Assembly (NCBI RefSeq): GCF_036850765.1
Contig: NC_089493.1
Coordinates: forward strand, 264,232,534 to 264,296,533
From: Saccopteryx bilineata
Taxonomy: Eukaryota; Chordata; Mammalia; Chiroptera; Emballonuridae
Length of the DNA stretch: 64,000 nt
Direction of reading: 5' to 3'
The position numbers were made by a program, and so were the translations under genes. Below the pieces are notes generated by a model. That model was not told the origin of the DNA and did no database searches. It was given only the letters and a program-made list of their open reading frames with translations. Positions 23,022 through 34,072 of the stretch are shown in pieces. The number at the start of each line of letters is the position of its first letter. Positions within the stretch are counted from its first letter, which is position 1.

Positions 23022-26000
23022 TATTTTTGTGTGGCCTAGATGGAGGTCTTTGAAAATAAAATAGCTAATTTTCTCCCAATGCAAGTTGTGATCTTTAACT
23101 GTGTCAAATTTATTCAGACAAGAAGGTGGGGAGAAAGCAATGAAACTGAAAGTTGGTGTTCACATTTATTCTAGTGATATTACTATTAATGATCTCCTAG
23201 GATTCCCATACTAACCCCAGGATTTTGGATGTTATAGCAGTCACGATGAACTAGCTACACTTTGGTAACAAACAGCCCAAGATTACAGGGTGTTAACCCA
23301 ACAAAAGTTACACAGCCAGTGAAGGTCAATGGAGGGCCCAGCATCACAGAGCCCCTAAGGGCTCTGGGTTAACAAGAGTCCCACTGTCTTGCAGCTGTAC
23401 TCTCTGAAACAGGTGAGACATTGGAATGGTGCTCCTGGACAGTCATGCCTCAACCTCTTACAGCTTATCACCCCAAACTAGTCATGTCGCCCTGGTCAAC
23501 TCTAAGGTGTTGAAGAAATGTAGGGAAGGAAATGGGATTTGGGGTGACTTTGTCTGTCTCTGCCACAGACAGAATGGAGAGAGTGAACTTTATGCAAACC
23601 CCTGTAAGTGTTCAGCAGGGTGCACCCTCTCCACTCTCAGCAGCATCGCAAAGGTGCTTTGCATATGAAGAAACTGCAGCTCAGAGAAGTCAAGGAACTC
23701 ATCAAGACGGCATACCTGACTAGTGGCAGAGTCAGAATTTGGCTTCTACATTCTGGCTCCATATCATATATTTCTACTAGGCGAGAGGAAGAGCCAGAAA
23801 GTAGACAAGTAGAAATGCAGGGAGGTAAGAGCAGTCCAGAGGTCAGCTCTGGACATGTTGGCATCAGAGGTGATGCTGTCTCTCCATGGAGCACAGGGGT
23901 CAGGATGCCTGATCAGCCTTCCAGCTTGCCCGTGGGAGGTGTTTACTCAGGCTGGTCCTGCCTTGGCAGACACATGTGTAATTGGGGACACACTCTGTAT
24001 TGGACATGAAGGCAGTGTGATAGTGTGAGTCTGGGTCCTTTGTGCCATAGGTGGCTGAGCGGCAGGGTCCCCCGAGGCACACCTGAGCCATACACTTTGG
24101 GAGCTAATGGACATGAAAGGCCATGGTCCTCATGGGCACTTCCTTCTCTGTACTGCTCTGTAGCTTGTCCTGGCCGCTGTCCCTTAACTGGGACTGGTTT
24201 TATTTACACGGCTGCTTTGGACAAGATGCCAAGGTCTTCATCCGATCATCTCTGTGTCCCCACTGTCCAGGACAGGGCCTGGCTCTGAAGAGCCTCATGA
24301 AAGGCTCTTCAATGGGACAGAACTGACTTTTCTGGCATCCCTGGGAGCAGGTTGCTATAAGCCTGTAGGTGCTTGAACGCGGACGGGGGGTGGGGGTGAG
24401 GTAGGGGGTGAACTGAGGAGGCTTGGAATGGGTCCAGGCCTGGTGGTAACATTGATGTGACTTTGGGATGGCTATATTCTCTCACTCTGCCTCCAGCTCT
24501 CATCTCATATGCTGGTGTTGGGGGAAACAAAGTCATCAGAGGGCCTGAGATTCTCTGAGATCCTGGGATCTGTCTTCACCCTTCGGGCATGGCTGACCCT
24601 TGGGAAATGGATAATCAGGGACTGTTATGGGAGAAAACAGACAAATTCTTGGTGCCATGTCCCCTCAGAGCCTAAGGCTCTCTGTCTTCCCCCATGATGA
24701 CTCTTCAAGGCAAGTCTTGGTGTTCGCAGGCCGGGCTCAGGGACCCCCACGGGCCGCTCTGCGGGGGAGGGCTGGAGACAGCCTCCACCAGCCGCCCTGC
24801 CCCTGCCACTGGCAGCTGCGGGGAGCAGGACCGGGCTGCATTGATAGAATTCCTGTCTGCAAAGGCTACGCAGTTGTTTTAGATTAGCATACAAATCGAC
24901 ATTAGTGTAGTACATCTGTTGTTAATCCTCGGCCCGGTGGAAGGGGGATGCCAACACGTCGTTTATTAGGCACGTCGATCCCATAATGTCCTTTTTTGCT
25001 GCCTTTGTCTTCTATCGAGTCCATAATGGGTTCCAGGATGTCTTTTATTTTGCTACAGACCACGTTTCCTCCTGCCTAACAGATCAGAACGTAATAGATT
25101 CCAGGATGTAATTTATGCTATTTTGGAATCAGACTCTGTACTATTAATTCTGAAGCTTTTGGGCAATCTCCAGGAGGGCCAGAGCCCTACGTTTGCCCCC
25201 GTGCTCATCAGACAGGCACCAGGAACCCAAGCTCAGTCCCAGGCCAGAGAGGGAGAAAGGGAGCCCAGCCGACAGCTCCCAATTAAGGAAATTCCAATCA
25301 GGTGTGGGAGAGGGGCCAAAGGTGTGGGGGGGCTTGCGGAGTGGGGAAGACAAAGGAATCTGAGCTGTTGCAGGGCTGGGGGAAGGACACAGGTGTTACA
25401 CCAAGCCAGCCGTGGACCTGCAGTGCTGGTCCTGGACACTGGACCACGGCTGTCAAGCTCTGGGAGGACAGAACCTGGACTCTGGGCAGCCAGAGGGGAT
25501 GAAGCCCCACGGAGGGGCCTCCGGAGAAGGCCAGGCCATGTGGTTGGACACTGCCCTAGGAGCCACCAGGCCCGGACCCAAGGCTCACGGCTAACCATGG
25601 GAGGGTCACTGCCCCTCACCGAGGCTGGCGTTCTTTCCCTAGAGCTGAGCTGAGAGAGATAGATGAAGTGTTGTGGACATGTGCACATTCTGGAGAAGTC
25701 TGTAGATTTTGTTCCTGAGGGTGGAACAGTGTTCAGTGCACGGCCTAGCATGCTCCTAGCCAGAGCAGGTCTCTTACACCTGTTTAATGATCGGGTAAGC
25801 AAAGCTATAGCCAGCCCACAGAGTGCCTTTGGGTGAATTAGAGCAAGGCGCCCAGGCCTCTGGGAGCCTAGGTCCCTGGGAGTCCTCTCCAATCAGGCCC
25901 TGAGTATTGGGGAGACACTAGGATCTCTTCTGTGCCCTGTGTCTTGGGCTTCAGACCTGGCTCACACACCTGAGGCTCTGAGGCCCTGGGTGCATTGCCT

Positions 26001-26660
26001 GGCAGATCTCAGGGGCCTCTGGCCCCAGCGCAGTTGATATCGGAAAGGCTGAAGAGGAGGCATGAGCTTCTGGGTGGCCTCCACTTTGCTTATGTCCCAT
26101 CAGGCTGCTTGGAGCTGCCTTCCTCCATAACGAGGCAGACCCTTCCTCCCCAGACAACCTGGGCTGCAGCCTGAAGCCCTTCAGGGCTCCCAGCCGTGCC
26201 TGCTGCCAGGCCGTGGGAGCTGGGGGCTGGATTTGTCCCTGGGGGTGTCTCTGTATGTTCCCTCAACCTTTTCCCTTATGCTGTGGTATTCAGTGCTATC
26301 TCCCCGCCGGTCTGGACCTCTTCTCCAGAGGACAGGGCTCAGGACCAGCCACCCTGTTGCAGTGTGTTGAAGGCTGCGAATGGATGGAGTCCAGGTCTCC
26401 CCTCCCTCCTTCGAGGTGGCTGCTCAAATGCAGACCTAAGGCCTGCAGTCACTTCAGTCACGACTCTGTCCTCGAGGCCTCAGGCCTGCCTGCCGGCCCT
26501 TCGTTGGCTGCCCTCCGTGTGAGGGAAATCCATCTCCGAAGCTGAGTCTGGAGGGGATCCGGGCAGAAAAGACCACTTCCTGGAGGGTCCGCGCGCTTTA
26601 CCACACTAGTGTTGGAGAGCACAAAACTGGACCCACGATGTCATTGATGGGGCCTATTGC
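23022..26660. other. Unique stretch with MIR- and L2-like pieces
   Basis: Mostly unique DNA without a supported exon. MIR-like text near 23650-23790 (ATGAAGAAACTGCAGCTCAG) and an L2-like piece near 24220-24305 are old relics. A conserved-looking AT-rich block lies at 24840-25140. The long minus-strand frame over 25233-25892 has no recognisable domain and is GC-driven. Confidence 0.5.
24840..25140. promoter_or_regulatory. Candidate conserved non-coding element
   Basis: An AT-rich, repeat-free block that keeps several CpGs (AAATCGAC, ACACGTCG, GCACGTCGATC, CTATCGAG), unusual in CpG-depleted AT-rich DNA. It contains homeodomain/POU-like text (GATTAGCATACAAAT) and internal motif pairs: CACGTCG twice, CCATAATG twice, TTCCAGGATGT twice. 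No frame stays open. Regulatory function is inferred from composition only. Confidence 0.3.
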
Positions 26661-26830
26661 AATATCTTCCACATTGCAGACTTAAAAAAAAATTCTGGTC
26701 AAATATATATAGGATAAAATTTACCATTTTACCAGCTTAACTGCATAATGCGGCGGCCTTAAGCACATCACATTGTTGCACGACCATCTCCAGATCTTTT
26801 TTATCATCCCAATTAAATTGCAGGCTTGGA
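26661..26830 (-). mobile_element. L1 3'-end fragment, reverse strand
   Basis: GGATAAAATTTACCATTTTA and CATTGTTGCACGACCATCTC match the antisense 3' end of an old L1. It is short and diverged. Confidence 0.6.
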
Positions 26831-28754
26831 AAGGGGGGGGAAATTTACTGTGTATCTTGTTCAGCACAGGGTTAGTTCCACCTTTCATGATCTTTGAGTT
26901 TTTATGACTCTGTAAAGTTGTACAAAACTAGGGATACTGCAAATGATTCTTGTCCATATTAACATAAAGGAGTGGAGCCAGTGGAATGCAGCTGGCCATT
27001 GCCCTAGGATGGGCATGTTTGCATTCATTTGTAAGTTCATTGCAGCATTCTTTATTCGCTACATATTCTTGTGGTGCTGAGCTTTCTTTTGAACTACTTG
27101 TAGCATCTTGTTTGTTCCCTCTTTAATTAATGCATTAAATAAAATCTTTGACACATGTTCATTTGATATTTGTATGAGAGCCATGGTTTTTCCTTTGGTT
27201 GGAACTGGTCTTTTAACAACAAGATTCAAAGCCTGTGCAGTTGGGGGAGCTGTGATTTAACCCCTGAAAGACCTCGGGCAAAGTCCCATTTCCTCACGGG
27301 GTGGGAATGTGTGGACACTCGCCTGGGCTGGGGATGCCCTTATGCATCCCTCATGGGTTCATCCTCATTCCTCACAGGAACCTGTGGGTGTTTCTATGAT
27401 ACATGCAAGATGAGACAGTCACACGGAGGCCCCAGGGATCCTGAGTCTGAGTGGGGACTGAGGGCTGGGCCTTGACCCAGCTGTAAGAAGGTCAAGGCCT
27501 AGGGTCTTCTCAGCTGTTAGAGCCCAACTGGGGAAAGAGATGCCAGATATATTCTATCCTTTGTCACCCTGGGAGCAAATGACAGCAATTACATGGTCAG
27601 CCAGCCAGAGCTGGAAGGGGCCCTGAGACTGTCTCGCCAACTTGCTCATGTTACTGCTGAGGCCCAACGGCCTGGCTCGGACTGGCAGGCACTTCCTGTG
27701 TGCCCTTGCCCACACTGAGCTCAGTGTGTCCCTTCACTCTGCTTGGCCCTTGGACATCTCGGTGAGGTGTGGGTGTGAGTGCAGCCTCCTGTTCAGAGAT
27801 GAAACTGTAGAGCCCCACGAAGATTAAGTGACCAAGGTTAAGGGATCGGCCCAAGGTCACATGTGGCCAGGGGGCAGCAGCAAAGGGTCCCTAACCTCCA
27901 GCTGACATGAGGGAGGTCAAGAGGCAGAGGGAACCAAGTGGTTCCCCAGTGGAACAAACAACATTCTTGGGTGCCTGGAACTGCTCAGACAATGAGCTTT
28001 TGTTTGGTTCGGAAGAAAGGCAGTTGTTAAAGAAAAAAACCAAAACAATAAAAAGTATTTTCAGGGGAAATATAAATACTGCCTGCTGGGTGGCTGTTCA
28101 TTTGGTTGGAAAAATGCATCTGTCACTGGGGGAGTTGCAGGCTTAGTTTCCTTCCGCAGCTGTCTCTGAACAGGCAGGTCACCTTGGACCCAAGGCTACA
28201 CTGGGGGGGGGTGCTTCCAGGGGTTTGTGAATGGTGGGGCTCCCTTTGCAGCTGGTTTCCAGCAATCATAGCATCCCCCACATCTCTCTGTCCATCTGTC
28301 TTTCTGTCAGCTCCCTAGGGCCATTCTGAAAACGAATACTTTTATGGGAGGCCTCATGGAAAAGCAGAGACATAGATTCAGAGTCACTAGGTATATGAGT
28401 CTCGTTTTCCTCACCTGTAAAGTGGGGACACTCATGCTCTTCCCTACCGGGTATGATTAGCTCTGCACTGAAGCTGCCTTCTATTCACTCACATTAGCCA
28501 ATTTTGTATAATGGTGTGTTCAGTGACATCAAGTTAGTGGCTTGAAATTGGTCACAGTGGGAATATTTATGCCACAGAAATTGGCACTACAAATGAGGAT
28601 TGCCCCATGGAGAGCCGGTTGTTAACCATTGGCCATCACACCAACAGTGGCTATGCAGATGTATAGCAGGTGTTTGGTGTGTGGCACTCACACTGCCTGT
28701 CCCCCCTGGGGTATGAAGACTGTGTTGTAACAGGTCAGTGCGGATACTGAATTT
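26831..28754. other. Unique stretch
   Basis: At 26860-27170 an AT-rich block ends with ATTAAATAAAATC (27133-27145) and looks like a 3' UTR tail or an old repeat; I cannot identify it. MIR-like pieces lie near 27790-27870 (minus) and 28375-28460 (plus). No exon is supported. Confidence 0.4.
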
Positions 28755-28765
28755 AAGAAAGTTAT

Positions 28766-29081
28766 GCCTGATCAGGCAGTGGCGCAGTGTATAGAGCATC
28801 AGACTGGGATGAGGAGGACCCAGGTTCGACACCTCAAGGTCACCAGCTTGAGCACGAGCTCATCTGGTTTGAGTAAGGCTCACTAGCTTGAGCCCAAAGT
28901 CACCGGCTTGAGCAAGGGGTCATTTGGTCTGCTGTAGCCCCCCTCCCATCAAGGCACATATGAGAAAGCAATCAATGAACAACTAAGGTGCTGCAACAAA
29001 TAATTGATGCTTCTCATCTCTCTCCCTTCCTGTCTGTCTGTCCCTGTTGGTCCCTCTCTCTGTCTCTGTCACACACAAAAA
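28766..29081 (+). mobile_element. Full-length tRNA-derived bat SINE
   Basis: Starts GCCTGATCAGGCAGTGGCGC, with B-box-like CAGGTTCGACACC, then GCTTGAGCACGAGCTC, CAATCAATGAACAACTAAGG, a CT-rich part and an A-rich tail. Flanks AAGAAAGTTAT (28755-28765) and AAGAAAGGTAT (29082-29092) form an 11-bp duplication with one mismatch. Confidence 0.9.
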
Positions 29082-29805
29082 AAGAAAGGTATAATGAAAC
29101 TCTTGTGGAAGTAACATTTCCTATTATTCCCTCTTTCCCAGACAGCAGGATCTTCTGGGAAAAGGCTTTTTTGTTTTTTCTTAAGAAAAAACTAGTATAC
29201 AGAAGTATAGCCGATTTTGAAACAACCTGAGTTTGAACTGTGCGGATCCACTTACAGTCATGTGCTGCATAATGATGTTTCTGTCAACTCGGGTCCATGT
29301 ATATGACAGCGGTCCCTTAAGATTATAATAGAGCAGAAAAATCCCAATCCCCTAGTGACATCAGAGCCTTCATAAGGTTGTAGCACAACATATTACTCAC
29401 ATGTTTGTGGAGATGCTGGTGTAAACAATCCAGTTGTATAAAATAATAACACGCACTGTTCCCCAGGTGTATAAACATGTAGCACAATTATGTGCAGTAC
29501 AAAATACTTGATAATGATAATAAATAACTTTACTATGCTATACTTATTATTTTAGAGTGTACTTTCTACTTACTAAAAAACATAAAACAGGATACCACGT
29601 CACTCTGCCAGCAGCCTCGTCCCCTTGTACAGTGTGTCTGTAAAATCATGGTGCACTTTTGACCGGTCTCAGAAAAGCAACTAAAGATGATAGAAATGTG
29701 AAATCTGCACCAAATAAAAGGAAAACCCTCCCAGTTTCTGTAGGATGATGTGGCAGCATGTGCGCATGCGCAGATGATGACATAACAGCAGAGCAGCCCA
29801 CGGCC

Positions 29806-30220
29806 ATGCCAGTCGAGATGTGGACGGTACAGAGGAAAGTTCAGTATGTTCTGTGGCTCGCTAAATTCAAATCCGTGACCAAAGTGCAACGTGAATATCG
29901 GCGCGTTTATAATGAAGCGCCACCACATAGGAATAACATTACTCGGTGGGATAAGCAGTTGAAGGAAACCGGCAGTTTGGTGGAAAAACCCCATTCTGGT
30001 AGGCCATCAGTCAGTGACGGGTCTGTAGAGGCTATGCAGGATAGCTACCTAAGGAGCCCTAAAAAACCTGTGCGTTTGCCTGACCTGTGGTGGCGCAGTG
30101 GATAAAGCGTCAACCTGGAAACACTGAGGTTGCCGGTTCAAAACCCTGGCTTGCCTGGTCAAGGCACATATGGGAGTTGATGCTTCCTGCTCCTCCTCCT
30201 TCTATCTCTCTCTCTCTCTC

Positions 30221-30260
<40 letters not shown>

Positions 30261-30348
30261 CCTCCTCTCTAAAATGAATAAAAAAAAAAAAACAAAAAAA
30301 ACAAAAAACACCTGTGCGTGAGCCCACATCGAACTGCACTGAATAGGT
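29806..30348 (+). pseudogene. Mariner transposase N-terminal remnant (DNA-binding domain only)
   Basis: From the Met at 29806 the frame encodes about 90 residues before a SINE interrupts it at 30076. The sequence shows the mariner-family N-terminal helix-turn-helix layout: WTVQRKVQYVLWLAKF near the start, then TKVQREYRRVYNEAPP with a following NNITRWDKQLKETGS helix, and the GRPSVSD linker motif ahead of LRSPKKPVR. After the SINE the same frame continues for eight codons and stops. The DDE/D catalytic domain is absent. A longer frame starts upstream at 29758, but the 29806 Met fits the family N-terminus better. It is a fossil DNA-binding module; expression is not expected. Confidence 0.85.
30076..30310 (+). 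mobile_element. tRNA-derived SINE inserted in the mariner
   Basis: The head is GCCTGACCTGTGGTGGCGCA with AGTGGATAAAGCG and a B-box-like GCCGGTTCAAAACC. It ends in a long CT run (30204-30258) and an A-rich tail. The duplicated target CCTGTGCGT is at 30067-30075 and 30311-30319. Removing the SINE rejoins the transposase frame. Confidence 0.92.
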
Positions 30349-30974
30349 ATGAAACTGGGAGAGTTTTCCTTTTATTTGGTGCAAATTTCACATTTCTATT
30401 GTCTTTTGTTGCTTTCTTGTGACGGTCAAAAGTGCACCATGACTTTACGGATACACTGTATTTACCTTCCCTCGATCGCTTCGTTTTCTTTTGTGCTTGA
30501 TTCAGTCGTGTGTTGTTTTGTACAGTAACATGCTGTACAGACTTGTAGCCTATACAATACAGCTTGTAGATTATACCATACAGGGTAGGTGTGTGGTAGC
30601 TACACTATTTAGGTGTGCACTCTGTGATGATCAGACATTCATGAAATTGGTTACTGAGTCATTTCTCAGAATGTATCCCATTGTTTAATGGTGTGTGGCT
30701 GTATATGCAGATATTTCTCAGTAAATACAGTCAGCACCTGTATTTATTGTGAATCTACAGGTTTTATATCCATGGATTTAACAGACCTCAGATCAAAAAC
30801 AGTATTCTTGCCTTCCCAACTGCTGATCGAAATACTGTCTTTGATCCATGGTTGGATGAATTTGTGGATTCAAAGGGCCAGTTGTAGTTAAGTTTTTTGA
30901 GAGTCAAATGTTATATGGGGATTTTTGACAACACGGGGATCAGCCCTAACCCCTGTGTTGTTCTAGGGTCAACT

Positions 30975-31545
30975 CATGGTAAAAATAACATGGATAATAA
31001 TGATGATGATGATTTATTGCCATTTCTTGGGCCGCCTCCAGGTGCCATGAATGGTTAGCAAACTATAGTCATTGTTGCATTTTATCCTCAAACAAAGGCG
31101 GATGTTGATGTCCCATTTTCATGGGGCAGAAAATAAGACTGGTCACTTTTCACAGTGGCGTCCAGTGGGTAAGTGCCAGAGCTGGGGTGGAACGGGATGT
31201 GTTTGAGCCCAAGGCATGTCCTTTCCTGTCCTCACTGTACTAGGGAGTGAGAAGCCGGGACAGACCATGCTGCCCCAGAGTGGCCTGACTCCCATCCTCA
31301 GCCTCCCCACCCCCCACCGAACTGGCAACTCTTCTTCTCATTTGCACCCACGCTTAGGGAGAAGTGCTCCTACCACATCCCCTCCCTGTTTGCCCAGCAG
31401 ACTCTACTTGTCTGTAAAGGCCCAGCTGAGGAGTCACCTCCTCTGTGAAGCCCCCCACCCCAACTCCTCAGGAGTCCTGAGGTGCTGGCTTCACTCCCTA
31501 GGTCAGACTCCTCACCGCACTGTGTGCAATGCTGTGCATCCCGAC
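30975..31545. other. Unique stretch with MIR and L2 relics
   Basis: MIR-like text on the minus strand near 31000-31190 (GATGTCCCATTTTCATGGGG) and L2-like text near 31400-31540 (GAGTCACCTCCTCTGTGAAG). No exon. Confidence 0.5.
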
Positions 31546-32000
31546 CAGTGTTTCTTCACTTTGGGGGCCACAGATCCCTTTGGCTGGGGTGAAAGCCTGC
31601 AGATCCTTTCTCAGAATAACGTTTAACACACATGAAATAAACTAGTGGGATTACAAACTACTGCAAAATACAGTTATTAAATTAAAAAAAATTAAAAAAA
31701 AAAAACAAATTAAATGCAGAATAATGCATGTGCTTCTTCAGTAACACACAAATAGCAAGATTTAACAGTGGGCTTGATGACTCCCAGGATTTCAAGGGAG
31801 TGATGAGTGTAAACGATATTTTGAGATAGAGGCAACAATTGTACTTAGAACTCTGTGAATTCTATGGGGAACAAAGACACAGCTACTTCTGCTTCTGCAT
31901 TGTTGTTGTTGATGTTGTCGCTAATAGTTCCATAATGAAAAGAAATTCAAAATGGTGAAAATAGACATCACCCTATTCCCACCGTAGTTCACAAACTCCT
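31546..32000. mobile_element. Old hAT/Charlie-like transposon
   Basis: Starts CAGTGTTTCTTCACTTTGGG and contains AATGCATGTGCTTCTTCAGT, GATGAGTGTAAACGATATTT, and AGTTCACAAACTCCTGACT near the right end. It resembles an ancient hAT-type element whose ends read CAG.GTTCTTAACCTGGGG. It is old and without coding capacity. The exact family is not recalled. Confidence 0.55.
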
Positions 32001-33430
32001 GACTCCTGTCCTTAAGCCCTGGCAAAGCCCTCTGCTCCAGAATCCGAGTTCCTTGCTGGCCAGGGTGGGGTTTTGTCTGCGTTTCCAGTACTTCAAGTCA
32101 TGCTGGGTTTGGGCCATGCAGACAAGCTGAATATAGCAAGCAGCCAGTTTGTTGAATGAGTGAGTGAGTGAATTAAATGAAGGAAGGCGCAGCAGGGGGT
32201 CAGGCCCGGATCCTCCCCAGGCTCTGATGCTCCAGCTGCTCTACCTTAATCATGTGAATGTGACTGGCCTTGGCCTGGCTAGGTGATAGGGAGCGCAAGC
32301 TGCCTGGGGCACTGCAGGGTGAGACTCCCTCTCTGAATCAGTGCTTGTCACTGGCTGGGATTCACCTCATCTCTCGGGGAGAGAGGGTCTGTGCTCATCA
32401 CACCCAGGCTTCCCCACTGCTTCCAAATCTTCCTCCTGGCAAAGGCAGCCTTGAAGGAGCTGCTGCGGTTTTAGAAATTAATTGACCTGATACTATTCTG
32501 GCTTGGAGAAAAAAGATATCGAGTGTTGTCTTCAAGAGGCATTACACTATCTGCTGAGAATGTCAGGCTATCAGGGAGCCGCCCGGGAAGAGGAGCCATC
32601 AGCCCAGCTGTCACCGGCACGCAGCGCTGTAATGTTATCTGCCCAACACAGCCCGATGTCAGTCAGAACTGGCACAAGGGGGCTCGGGAAGTCGGGGCTT
32701 TGCAAAGCAGGTGGCCTTAATTACCCTTTCTTCCCAAGAGAAGTCGGGGGCAGCTCTGACAGTGGGATTGGGTGTAAGGGCACAGGCAGGCACTATGGGC
32801 AGCCGGACTGCCGTGCCACCACACCCAGACGCCCTTGGCCTTTCCCAGGCCTTCTATACAACCGGAAAATGGTTACTCGGTGTGGCCCGGCCCCCACCCC
32901 ACCAGCTCCATGTCTCCTGGCAAACTTGACATTGCACTTCCCAAGACAACTTGCCACCGTCTGGAATGGAGCACTTCTACTGGGCAGGATTTCAAACCAA
33001 CTAACACCCAGGCCAACAGGCTGTGGCCAGGGCCACAGGGCTGATTGTAGGCCATAGCCAGCAGGAAATATCAGGGCTTAAGAGCCTAGTGGTTTGGGCC
33101 AGTGGCTCCCAACATAGGCCGGGAGGAACATGCACCTGCCAGGCGTCAGAGGCCCCATGATCTTATCAGAGCAAGACCTAGCAAAAGGGCCCTCTGCCCC
33201 CAAGGGGTGGGCATTCATGGCTCACCTAGCAGCCAGAACCTTGCATCATTCTGACCCGTCATTTCTTTCCTCCTCTGTGTCTAGTGTGTTACTAAACTGG
33301 ATCTGCAGTATTTGGGAAGCAAAGTAAGGGCTTGGCCAGTGTATTGCTGGCAAGAGAAGCAGGCGATCGCTCTGTGCTCCCTGTGTTTAAAGCCATAACC
33401 TGCAGGTTGGGGAGAGGAGGTGCATCCTAT
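32001..33430. other. Unique stretch
   Basis: No repeat or exon recognised, apart from the conserved-looking block at 32446-32760. The long forward frame at 32503-33057 has no recognisable domain and starts inside that block. Confidence 0.45.
32446..32760. promoter_or_regulatory. Candidate conserved non-coding element
   Basis: A repeat-free block mixing AT-rich homeodomain-like text (GAAATTAATTGACC) with retained CpGs (AAAGATATCGAG, ACCGGCACGCAGCG, CCCGATGTCAG). Its texture differs from the surrounding decayed DNA. This is a composition-based suspicion only. Confidence 0.25.
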
Positions 33431-33439
33431 TTCATGTTC

Positions 33440-33680
33440 ATCTTATTTTGACTAACCAGTGCTGAACACCTCGCATGCCAGGCACTGGGCTGAACCCTTT
33501 AAATGCATGTAATCCCTGCAACAATCATGAAAGACTGGGATCATTTTGTAGATGAGGGAACTCACCTTGAGGGCTGAGAGAAGATGAACAGTTTGCCTGA
33601 GCTCTCCCAGTTCATCAGTGCCAGTGCCGGGACTTGACCTATAACCTGCAGTGATCTGTGCCCTGAAGCACTAAGCTGTG
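33440..33680 (-). repeat. MIR element, reverse strand
   Basis: CATGCCAGGCACTGGGCTGA, ATTTTGTAGATGAGGGAAC and CCAGTGCCGGGACTTGACC follow the antisense MIR order. Old and diverged. Confidence 0.75.
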
Positions 33681-33731
33681 TGGTCCCAATCTCTTCGTCA
33701 GATCCTGTGCTAAGTGCTGGAGATTCTAAGG

Positions 33732-34064
33732 CAGGGGTCTCCAAACTACGGCCCGCGGGCCGCATGCGGCCCCCTGAGGCCATTTATCCGGCCCCTGACG
33801 CACTTCTGCAAGGGGCACCTCTTTCATTGGTGGTCAGTGAGAGGAGCATAGTTCCCATTGAAATACTGGTCAGTTTGTTGATTTAAATTTACTTGTTCTT
33901 TATTTTAAATATTGTATTTGTTCCCATTTTGTTTTTTTACTTTAAAATAAGATATGTGCAGTGTGCATAGGGATTTGTTCATAATTTTTTTTTTATAGTC
34001 CGGCCCTCCAACGGTCTGAAGGACAGTGAACTGGCCCCCTGTGTAAAAAGTTTGGGGACTCCTG
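33732..34064 (+). mobile_element. Non-autonomous hAT transposon, copy 1 (333 bp)
   Basis: Terminal inverted repeats: CAGGGGTCTCCAAACT at left, AGTTTGGGGACTCCTG at right. The 8-bp target duplication TTCTAAGG is exact at 33724-33731 and 34065-34072, the hAT hallmark. A palindromic GGCCCGCGGGCC lies next to the left end. No open reading frame. It is nearly identical in layout to the copies at 39364 (opposite orientation) and 52729. Confidence 0.97.
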
Positions 34065-34072
34065 TTCTAAGG

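Larger units (their letters stand above)
29630..30458 (+). mobile_element. Mariner element with about 108-bp inverted ends and internally deleted transposase
   Basis: TA flanks both ends (29628-29629 and 30459-30460). The left end (29630-29738) and the reverse complement of the right end (30351-30458) align over about 108 bp with scattered mismatches, starting CAGTGTRTCYGTAAA and ending CTCCCAGTTTC. Inside are the 5' part of a mariner transposase gene, a SINE, and an early stop just before the right inverted repeat. The catalytic domain is missing, so it could only move with a transposase made elsewhere. Without the SINE it is about 590 bp. Confidence 0.9.
29255..30701 (+). mobile_element. 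Tigger-type transposon (MER2-like), third copy, split by a mariner
   Basis: Starts CAGTCATGTGCTGCATAATG after TA (29253-29254) and ends TTTAATGGTGTGTGGCTG before TA (30702-30703). It matches the reverse-strand copies at 15890 and 22378 on both sides of the insertion at 29630-30458, including a GCAGCAGCCTCG stretch seen elsewhere as TAGCAGCCTCAG. TA duplications frame the ends. Confidence 0.88.
29203..30974. mobile_element. Tigger-type transposon (MER8-like), split by a nested Tigger
   Basis: The left remnant (GAGTTTGAACTGTGCGGATC then CACTTA) and the right remnant (resuming TATGCAGATATTTCTCAGTA, ending TGTGTTGTTCTAGGGTCAAC) are the two ends of one element. Its ends are inverted repeats of the type TTGACCCTTGAACAAC. 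Joining the parts across the nested element gives the expected CACTTATATGCAG continuity. The left terminus is degenerate. Confidence 0.8.

Noticed and set aside
25233..25892. 219-codon open frame on the minus strand
   Set aside because: GC-rich composition keeps the frame open. Several overlapping frames on both strands are equally long, and no domain is visible.
32503..33057. 184-codon forward frame
   Set aside because: No signal peptide, domain or codon bias is evident, and two overlapping frames of similar quality exist.
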